Shown in pieces: positions 55,391 to 64,000 of a stretch of 64,000 nt of DNA. The stretch comes from Triplophysa rosa (lineage: Eukaryota; Chordata; Actinopteri; Cypriniformes; Nemacheilidae): assembly GCF_024868665.1 (NCBI RefSeq), contig NC_079908.1, positions 4,981,152 to 5,045,151 on the forward strand. Direction: 5' to 3'. The notes beneath the pieces were generated by a model. That model was given only the letters and a program-made list of their open reading frames with translations. It searched no databases and had not been told where the DNA came from. The translations under genes and the position numbers were made by a program. Every line of letters begins with the position of its first letter. Position 1 is the stretch's first letter.

Positions 55391-58300
55391 ATCTGTTTAA
55401 ATTGTGTTCCATTTATAAACACATGCATTTTGGCAATGATACAACAACTACGTTTCTTACAGATTAGTTTATTATGCACCAGATGCTGTGCAATTTTCCA
55501 ATTTTCATTTGCACTGTGTTAAAGTTCTGTTTAGAAAATGAATATACTTGCACAAGCTATTTTACCTTCTCTACTTAAGATGCTCATAGGTTACCAATTA
55601 CCATGCCAATTGTTATTAAACCAGGTTCATCTCATTTTCCAACATCTCCTGATTAAATTTTCAGGAACCGGCTCATCTGCTTTGTTCAAGAGTTGTTGTT
55701 GTGTGGAAAAACAACAACAACAGCATCAAGATAACACAACTAATCATGCCTGTGAAATTTTTCTATTAACATCTGAGGACATTTCTCTTCAGGGAAATCT
55801 GTAACCTTGATGTTTTCCTACTCACAATTTAAGATGCCGTTGAAGATGCTGATGGAAAGTTATTGGAATTCAAAGATGTGATGTCCTCAAGTGACCACCG
55901 TTGTGTTAAAACGAATGTTATATGTAATCCCCATGGTGACCATTATTTAAAGCAGTCTTTCATAGTCGTACTTCAGTAAAAGATGTTATTATTCACAATG
56001 ACTTCATGAGTTCATGTACTACCAGCAATCGTGATGGAGTAACAAGGGCTTGAATATCTTGAACAAAGGTTATAGATGTCTTTCTCCTAGACAGCAATGA
56101 GATTAAATGGAGCAAATTGAGTTTTTCAAGATCAGATGTTTCTCCTAAGAAAAAAATGGACCTCAGAAGAGATCTCAACAATATCATATATCGGGCTGAG
56201 ATGTGTGAAGTCTGCAGTTCTGTCAAAAAGTCAATATTATTGAAGATTTCAATGAGAACTCAAACATTTCTCACCAAATTGATCCAAAACCAGATTATTT
56301 TATCTAAACAATCCACTTCTTTTAAAGATCCACACATTTAATGTATTTCAACAATTGTCAATGTTGTATTTATTTCTATTTTCTCCAAACAATTTTTCGA
56401 GTCAAAGTTGATAGAGAAATATGAAAAAGCAACATCTGAGCAATAAAATGTTTCTTATCTGACCATCTGATAATAGTTAATAAAAATAATGTTGCTGCTA
56501 GATATAAACATAATTTTCAAAAGGTTTTCATGAACATTCCTCCAAAACAAATGAAGCAGCAAATGAGAACAACACAAGAACAACACGAGGGTGAGAACTG
56601 TTCTCACTTTAATAGAAGATAAAGTTATTTGCCAATGAGGTAAAATAAGACATTTTGTTAAGATATGTGTTTGAAAAAGAAGTCATATTATTTGCTTGCT
56701 TATCAAGTATTGTACATCAATCTTGCTTAATGTATTTTTAATGAACAACACACACACAACCACCAAAAAATTCAATGGATTAAGAAAACGATTGTTTGTG
56801 GTTTATATACACCTTTACATGCCCCTAAAGTCTATTACTGAGAGGCTTACTAATAGCAGACTCTCCCTATCTCTCAATCTCTTTCCAATATATTGAGTAG
56901 AAGAATGAAAAAGTCAACGTTTAGTTGTTTCATAACCTATGGAGAACTTCTCATCCAGCGCTTACCTCTTCCTCCCAGCATGGACAAGAAGCCCACTTTT
57001 CCCCCAGGGGAAATCAAACCCCTTCTGCTCTCGCCATTACTTCCACTCCTACCATATCTCATCCAGACGGACACCTTCTCTCCTGTGTGATTCCCTGGCA
57101 AAGCTTATATCAATCTCAGTCAAAACTTTTACTCGGAGCACCTATTTCTATTTAATGCGTCTCCAAGCAAGTAATCCCCAGCTCAAGCAGTCTGCGCTAT
57201 TGTTAAAAACATATCACCAAGGGTTTAAAACAGGCGGCTCGCCGTTGCCATTCGATAGTGGATTTGCATACTGGAAAAGGTTGTGTTACACAAATGACCT
57301 TTCTAGTACCTCCTCTTGTCTTTAGAGGTTAAACCTCCCATGTGACCGGAGAAACAGACTGTTAGCACCGTTAGTTCTCCGGTCATTTATTTGAATTATT
57401 ACATATTGAATTCAACTCTCTTCCAATTACAAAAGAGTACTTTAAAAGACTAATCGTAAGACCATTATGTGCGTATGTGAAGAACACCCATCAATCATAC
57501 GGTAATGTGTTGCCTTTATTGATTTACTGTTACATTACATAACGAGTATGAAGGTTCTTGAGTCTGAAGCAGAGTTGAGGTTGAAGTTTTAATAACAGCA
57601 TAAACCTGTCAAAGATGTTCAATTTGCATATTGTCTTGCTGAGACAAATTACACTGCTAACACTGTTTTCTCTTTTTTATTCAGCTGGACAGCATTATAA
57701 GACATCATACAGTAGGTGGGCTCCTGGCATGAAGGTGGGCATCAGCCTTCTACTGGCTTCTGAGATGCATGATGTATTTGGATGTAATGCACTCTTACAA
57801 GTTTCCAGTGTTGGCCGTGTACAGCAAGACATCTCACTGTTGAAACACAGCTAATATGATATTCAGAAATCTTTTGCATGCTTGCATTGAAAAATCATAA
57901 TTAAAGCTTAGTCATTGCTGCCTTGGAATATTTTTCTTTCTAAAGGCCTGTTTACAACAAGTACATCAACTACAAAGTAGAGTATTTAATACTAAATTTC
58001 ACGACAGACATCAGTGATTATTCAGAGTTCTATCTGCTGATACCGATTTCGAAGATTAAATGAGTGTTTTTTAACTTTCAGAATGGTATTAATTCATATA
58101 ATGACTATTAATATTGAACATCAAACTGGTGATGTGTCTTAACATTTTCTATACAGAGCACAAATTCATTGCATTTTCTTGTCCTCTTTTGATTGACAGG
58201 ATATATCGGCCCTGATCATTGGCTGTTTATGTTAAAAAGATGCAGATAGAGTGAATAATTGTTTTTGTCGACCAATACTGATTATTGGCGGAGATATCAG

Positions 58301-58528
58301 TGCATTTCTACTGTAAAGTTAAACCAGTTTAGAAAATGTTTGAATAGGAGAACAGCAGAGTCCACACCACAACTATCACGGTAAAGACACAGAGAAATAA
58401 TATTACTGGAATCAAATTCAGACATACATTTTTTTCCAGCTAATGAACGATAAAACATTAGCCAAGAAGTGCCTTGTGAGACCACTAGTGTCATTTTCTC
58501 AGGAAGGGCACAACAGAGATGGCTTCAG
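55391..58528. other. Non-coding sequence
   Basis: No exon was recognised. The longest plus frame (56,939-57,325, 128 codons) is Ser-rich and overlaps two other open frames without splice signals. A perfect 11-bp hairpin lies at 57,343-57,385. Confidence 0.45.
57343..57385. repeat. Perfect 11-bp hairpin
   Basis: tgaccggagaa and ttctccggtca are exact inverted copies separated by 21 bases. No adjacent gene explains it. Confidence 0.7.
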
Positions 58529-59065
58529 TGTCATGGTTCTGCCCCATCTTCATGCCTTTCTTGACATAGTGGCAGAATCATGACAGAACCTCTTGTTTCA
58601 TGGGGAGAGAGGCGTTTTGGCCCTGTTGGCCTTCCACTCTCCGGTGTCGCGTCTCTGTTCCCGCCCTTTCGTCTCCTTAATTGCTTGTTATTGGTTTCAT
58701 GCCCCACACCTGTTCCCTCTTTATTTGTCCCCTTATTTAATGCCCCTCTGTCTTGTACTGGATTACTGTACTGTTGTGTGCGTGTCCTTTGTATGGTGAG
58801 TCCCTGTCTTGTCAGTGTAGTGTAGTGTAGTGTAGTGTAGTGTAATGTAATTTAGTTATTTTGTATTTAATTCAAATGTTTGTCTCTAGTTTAGTTTAGT
58901 GTAGTTAGTCCATGTTCTTTATCTGTCATTTTTATAGTCTGTTATTTTACCCCATGTGGGTCTTTGTTTTGTTCATTGTTTATTAAAAGTCTGTTTAACC
59001 CCTTACCCGCTGTCTGCATCTGGGTCCTCTGTACTTGTGTCCTTGTTCCGTCACCAATCATGACA
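58529..59065 (+). mobile_element. Solo LTR, family L, copy 2
   Basis: 537 bp from tgtcatgg to catgaca with the 5-bp direct repeat ttcag on both sides (58,524-58,528 and 59,066-59,070). It has promoter-like cttatttaatgcc (about 58,731) and a tattaaaa polyadenylation-like signal (about 58,981). The sequence is homologous to the minus strand of 46,196-46,804. Confidence 0.88.
58815..58845. repeat. (GTGTA)n pentanucleotide array in the solo LTR
   Basis: Six units of a gtgta/tgtag repeat, absent from the 46,196 copy. Confidence 0.9.
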
Positions 59066-59070
59066 TTCAG

Positions 59071-61009
59071 TGTCCATTTGGTCTCCATTTAACTTTACTG
59101 CTTATATATAAATAAATTATAATCTGCTTATTTATGATGACATAGACATATTCCTGTGTGTGTCACAAATCATTTATAGGGCCGTGTGTGTCAGGGTTTA
59201 GTAAAGGCTGATGATTTTTGTCCTGTTTTATGGCTCTGTTTTACTTCAGCAGTTAGCACACAAGGCTGCGCTACTGGGGCAAAAAGGACAAATACCTGTG
59301 ATGGATAATGTTGACACGTTCCTTTTAGTCCATGAGCGACCACTTTAATTATTAGTGGTGTTTGCTAAGACAAGCTCTATTATTACTCATATAGAGTTAG
59401 GGATTTCAATTTACTCGGCCTGCTCCATTTTTTGTGGACATGAGTCATACATCATTTTGATGACAGCTACGCTATTACTTTTTTCAAGCACACAGACTTA
59501 CGACTTATCATTCCACCTGAAAGACTGTTTGGTCGGCTTGCTTCATTAGAAACATTTTGCCTCTGAACAGCAGGGCTATGCAGGTCCAAAAGCTACACCA
59601 ACCACGCTAGCAATACCACCAGCAATCTTTACGACAACTAAAAAGCTTTTGATTCGATTTTTGAACTTTATTATTTTGGTTGTGGTTTGAACGCCGGAGA
59701 ATCTTCAGTCTTTGTCTGTTTTTTAGCTGTTTTTACTGGAGGCGGGACTTCCATCACCAGAGCGGCCATATTGAGCATTGCATTCAATCTCTATTCATTG
59801 TAATGGCAGTGGTGCATCTTGTTAATATTTATGAATGTATTTTAAATTGCTTCTTATCAAATACAGGTGCTAAAATTATTAAATAAAAAAAATGTATTCT
59901 TTCAATTAGTCTTTAGTTAACAAGCGTACCTTTTAGACTACTACCTGCTAACCCTGCTAGCTTATCATGATACCCCAGTATTCCCTTCACATTAACTAAG
60001 AAACACAACTTTTTGTAACAATTTTATGAGTTGACTACCTCGTATGAATTTGTAAGATCTAATTTGTACGTTTCAGTATGATTTGCATTTATGCCACTTA
60101 TGGTTAAGGTTAGGGGTGGGGCTTCTGTATCGCTTTTTTCTACTAATCGTATGTTTTTCTACGATTCACATCATACAAATTCAAACGAATTAGCCACCTT
60201 GTAAAATAGTTATGAATTCCTGTGTGATCAGGCTGCTCATTGTTTTTGATCAGACATTACATCTACCTTCTGGGGTCAGGAAATGAATCTTAGGGACAGC
60301 TGCATATTTTGCCTGAATGAGCTCCAATCATATTGTTATCAGAACGTGTACAGTCTAGTTATTTTTATTCTTTGAGCCATATCATTTGATTAATAGTTGA
60401 TGTTATGCTTTTCCATAATCACGTATGATGTTTCATATTAATGTAACTGACAAAACATAACACACAGTAAATCCCTCTACATGGCACCAAATTATTAAAA
60501 CAGAAGTCTCAGTCTGATTAAAATGTATTAACATTATAGTAATCTCAGTTTAGAGATTGTTTTTTTTTTTCATTCACAAAAGCATAAATCTCCTGTGGTC
60601 TTTCGGTATTCTGAAATGTTGCACTTGGTTGCCAGAGATGAGATTGTTTTGTATCTCATCCTGTTTGTTGTGCCTGCTGTAAGCAGTAAAATCTGGTCAC
60701 CACTGAAGTCTCTAAGCAGAAGACATTTAAACAGGTTGTATCTCAGTGTTTCTGTTTGTTTTCTAGGGTGGCACGCCTGAATACAATCTGTGCAGCCACC
60801 TTGGCAGCATAATTACAACAAATTTGGATGAAAAATAATGGTGGAATGAACCAGCTCTGATCACATCTTACTGACATGGATTAAACTAGAAGTTGCAAGT
60901 CCACCTCTCCAGTTTCGATGATTCAGCTGGAATGGAAAAATTAATTCTAATGTCCATCCAACTCTCCGAGCAGCTCCATATGTGTGTGCAGAGTCAATTT
61001 AACCCTTTC
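59071..61009. other. Non-coding sequence with one MITE-like palindrome
   Basis: About 60,035-60,205: tacctcgtatgaatttgta pairs imperfectly with tacaaattcaaacgaattagcc, a cyprinid MITE pattern. The rest is unassigned; the left edge of the next retrotransposon is not sharp. Confidence 0.45.
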
Positions 61010-61060
61010 CGCTAACCAGAGAATTCCCTGTGGCCTGCTCCCCACAATCTGGACGAGCCC

Positions 61061-61324
61061 ATGGAGATTGGAAATACCTGTATACCCAATGCTGAGCGGC
61101 AGAGGAGGCTGACCCAGGGTCTATGCTTGTATTGCGGTTCGTCGGGGCATCTCCAAGCTACATGCCCCATTCGTACAACACGCACTGTGGTGAGTAACAT
61201 CCAGTATGCTTCTGTTTCACAAGTTCCCCTACATGTTTATGTTTATTTGTCCACATCTGATTCTGTTCTCATTTTCATAGCCCTCATCTACTCTGGGTCG
61301 GCCTCCGGGGCCCTCTGCTGCTAG
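61061..61324 (+). pseudogene. Gag C-terminus with zinc knuckle, running into a mutated protease
   Basis: From Met 61,061 (MEIGNT, internal to an original gag) the protein holds a CCHC knuckle (C-x2-C-x4-H-x4-C, 61,124-61,165). It then reads through to a protease-like block where the catalytic Asp of the DSG-type motif is replaced by Tyr (about 61,285-61,297, YSGSASG). The capsid part is missing. Both the knuckle and the altered protease are read in one frame, so any frameshift or junction of the ancestor has been lost or was absent. Confidence 0.7.
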
Positions 61325-61689
61325 CTCAACCTCTCCAAAGAGGAAATTTCAGTCCATTACTAAGAGTTCTGGGCTGTCCTCTCAGCAGACAAAGTGTGAA
61401 ATTCCAGACGGGTCCAGTCAAATTACAATTTGGTGTTTGCCATGAAGAGGATATAAACCTTTTAGTGCTGGAGCAGGCCACCACCGCAATCATCTTGGGT
61501 CGCCTGTGGTTAATTTGACACCAACCAGAATTATGCTGGAGGACTTGAGAAATCCTGAAATGAGGTGATCAATGATCACTTCCATCGTAAGTCCCCCAGA
61601 TAAACTCTCGATTCAGATTCTCGATGGTTATAAGGACTTCCAAGATATCTTCTGTCCGACCCTGAGGAATACATCTCTGAGGCCTTAAA

Positions 61690-62880
61690 CAAGGTTATAT
61701 CTGCCCTTCAAAATCCTCTGCCGCCTCAAGCTTCTTCTTCTTGGCCAAGAAGGACGGGGGTTTGAGGCCCTGTATAGATAGCGCTTTGAACCGTATAACT
61801 GTCAAATTCCGTTATCCTCTTCCCCTCGTCCCAGCAGCCTGAGAACAACTGAGGGGAGCTACTACATTCACCAAGTTGGACCTCCGCATCACATACAACC
61901 TGGTGCATATAAGAAGAGGAGACGAGTGGAAGACTGCCTTTGTCATGCCCACAGGGCACTATGAATATTTTGTCATGCCTTATGGACTTGTGAACGTCTG
62001 TTTTCCAGGAGTACATGCATAATGTTCTCTGAGATTTCCTGCATCGATTTGTAATGGTGTACATTGATTATATCCTGATTTATTCCAAACACCCACTCGA
62101 ACATCAGCATCACGTTGCTGCGGTCCTTCAATGACTCCGGGAACACAAGGCTGAGAAGTGTAGCTTCCATCTCCCCGCCATACAATTCGTCGGTTACAAC
62201 ATCTGAAGAGAGGGAATCACCATGGATGAGGGGAAGGTGGCAGCTGTAAGGACTTGGCCCACTCCTAGTACCATTAAAGACCTTCAACGATTCCTAGGCT
62301 TCGCAAACTTCTACAGACGATTCATTCAGCACTTCAGCTCCATCGTTACCCCTCTTACAAACCTCCTGAAAGGTAAACCCAAATCCCTGTCCTTGTCTCC
62401 CTTTGCCACAAAAGCTTTCAACTCAAGTTCTCCACTGCACCACTTCAACGTCATCCTGACCCTTCTAAGCGCTTCATCGTGGAGGTAGATTCCTCGTCCA
62501 CAGGGGTAGGAGTGGTGTTGTCTCAGCGGCAGGGGAATCCTCCCACACGTCATCCATGTGTCTTCTACTCCCATAAGCTCACCACAGTGGAAAGGAACTA
62601 TGACGTCGGAGATCGGGAGTTATTGGCTGTTAAACTGCCATTGGAAGAGTGGAGGCATTGGTTAGAGTGGTGCAATCACTCGTTTCTCATTCTTACGGAT
62701 CACAAGAATCTCCAGAACCTCCGAGACGCAAAACGCATTTTTTTTTACACGTTTCCAGTTCAGATATCCTATCGACCTGGGTCGAAGAACTCCTGTGTGG
62801 ACGCTCTTTCCAGAATGCACAGCTCATCAGATGAAGAACCTTCCTCAGAGTCAGTGTTCATATGTCCCATCCAGTGGTCT
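61690..62880 (+). pseudogene. Reverse transcriptase and RNase H, multiple breaks
   Basis: The RT begins with [15 protein letters not shown] and YPLPL, then an in-frame stop, [12 protein letters not shown] (motif A), DEWKTAF and [12 protein letters not shown]. The catalytic block reads VYIDYILIY (about 62,053-62,080), so the second Asp is Tyr. After further stops, 62,222-62,488 holds the connection region ([15 protein letters not shown]). RNase H follows at 62,479: [36 protein letters not shown], then a short deletion before [11 protein letters not shown] and VDALSR. Not functional. Confidence 0.85.
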
Positions 62881-63040
62881 CACGAAGACGCCTTTACCAC
62901 ATCCAAAATCGTCCGCCGGTGTGTCCACCAACTCACCTGTATGTACCGTTACCTCAACGTAAACAAATAATGATCTCCGTCCACCGTTCTGTGAGCACTG
63001 GCCACCTGAGGGCCAACAAAACCCTCTTGCTCATCAGACA

Positions 63041-64000
63041 ATGCTACTGGTGGTCAGTAATGGCAGTCACAGTCACTTCGTCACAGATCTGCCTCGGTCC
63101 TCTGGTAATACTTGTATTCTGATGGTCATTGATAGTTTCTCAAAGCCTTGTCGTCTCATTCCACTCAAGGGATTGCCCACAGCCATAGAAACGCTTGAGC
63201 TCCTTTTCCAACACGTCTTCAGATACTTTGGCATACCAGAAGACGTCGTATCTGACCGAGGCCCCCAGTTCATTTCGAGAGTATGGCAAGCCTTCTTCCA
63301 ACTCCTTGGTGTGACAGTCAGCCTTTCCTCTGGCTATCATCCGCAGTCAAACGGGCAAACGGAAATAAAGATCCAGGAGATTGGGAGATTTCTACGCACA
63401 TATCACCATGACCACCAGAAGACCTGGAACAAGTTCCTTTGTTGGGCCGAGGACGCCCAGAATTCCCTCTGTCAGCCAGCCACTGGATTAACTCCCTTCC
63501 AATGCATACTCGAATGCCAACCACCCCTGTTCCCCTGGTCAGGGGAACCATCTGAGGTACCTTCTTTCAACCACTGGTTCCAGGAGAGGGAGAGGGTCTG
63601 GGACTCTGCACATCATCACCTGCAGAGAGCCATACGAAGCCACATGATCAATGCGGATGCCCGGCAGAAGGAGGCCCCGCAGTATCATCCCGGGGAAAAA
63701 GTTATGGCTCTCCAACAGAGATCTCCGGATGAAGATTCCGTCGAGAAAGTCCAGTCGGGATTCTTTGGTCCCTTTCCCATAGTCTGCCAAATGAATCCTG
63801 TCACTTACCTCCTTAAACTCCTTGCCAGTTACCGTATTCATCCAGCATTCCATTATTTAAGCCTTATCACTCACCCCAGTCTGATCTCTCTACAGAGCCT
63901 GGCCCTTCAGAAGAGCCCCCTCCTCCATCCCTAGAGGTTGATGACGGCACCATTTACTTGGTCCATGATATCCTCGACTCCTGTCGCTGTGGTGGACGTC
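63041..64000 (+). pseudogene. Integrase core and start of chromodomain
   Basis: A 297-codon open stretch (63,041-63,934) holds the integrase core: MVIDSFSK (first Asp), VVSDRGPQF (second Asp) and SNGQTEIK (Glu), with 35 residues between the last two, as in retroviral-type integrases. The C-terminal part includes [10 protein letters not shown] and FFGPFPIV. After 63,934 a frame change leads to [17 protein letters not shown], the opening of a chromodomain, cut by the window end. The N-terminal zinc-binding region is damaged upstream of 63,041 (the [15 protein letters not shown] block sits in another frame). Confidence 0.85.

Larger units (their letters stand above)
61010..64000 (+). mobile_element. 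Second Ty3/Gypsy element, 5' truncated and cut by window end
   Basis: Only the gag tail (zinc knuckle), PR, RT, RNase H, integrase and the start of a chromodomain are present. No 5' LTR was found and the element continues past 64,000. It is much more decayed than the 21,691 element and clearly a different family by sequence. Confidence 0.88.

Noticed and set aside
56939..57325. 128-codon plus-strand ORF
   Set aside because: Three overlapping frames are open over the same Ser/Pro-rich stretch, with no domain, start context or splice support.
1..64000. tRNA, rRNA, CRISPR arrays, bacterial operons or prophage
   Set aside because: No cloverleaf with matching A and B boxes, no rRNA-like blocks and no prokaryotic gene organisation were found by eye.

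Overview
The window is vertebrate, most likely a cypriniform (carp/zebrafish-type) teleost. It is AT-rich, has no dense operons, carries many TA- and TTAA-flanked DNA transposons and MITE-like repeats, and contains DIRS, Ty3/Gypsy (Tf1/sushi type) and Tc1 elements that are hallmarks of such genomes. Species and chromosome cannot be read from the sequence. No gene catalogue or database was consulted; family names come from recognising motifs.

Layout. 1-2,580: an hAT element (cut by the window start), spacer, and the left end of a Tc1 element interrupted by a DIRS derivative; the block stops at a single N (2,581). 3,522-8,237: a decayed DIRS retrotransposon with inverted terminal repeats, gag, RT/RNase H and tyrosine recombinase remains, and a textbook internal complementary region. 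8,238-13,128: gene-poor, with MITEs. 13,129-18,006: a second hAT copy, spacer and a complete Tc1 element with a 904-bp DIRS derivative nested in its transposase; 13,641-16,130 repeats 1-2,580. 18,688-20,455: an 0.88-kb direct duplication split by a single N (19,570). 21,691-28,091: a complete Tf1/sushi-type Ty3/Gypsy element with two LTRs, 5-bp target duplication, gag, a readable -1 frameshift signal, pol ending in a chromodomain, and an 11-nt self-priming signature. 28,097-39,606: non-coding, with nested MITEs and one exon-like segment (36,400-36,524). 39,607-44,440 (minus): the only convincing host-type gene, multi-exon with good splice sites but single-base frame breaks; an intact 346-codon Tc1/mariner transposase with DD36E spacing sits in its first coding intron. 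44,441-60,940: non-coding sequence with two solo LTRs of one family (each with a 5-bp target duplication), a third partial copy, microsatellites, MITEs, a Tc1 fragment and an unexplained 1.16-kb element with about 130-bp inverted arms carrying CRE palindromes. 61,010-64,000: a second, more decayed Ty3/Gypsy element running off the window.

The genes do not form a pathway. Most coding capacity belongs to selfish elements, nearly all broken. Two themes stand out: mechanistic footprints preserved in retroelements (self-priming, frameshift signal, circle junction, GTT target choice), and signs that the assembly here may contain duplicated haplotype pieces and uncorrected single-base indels.
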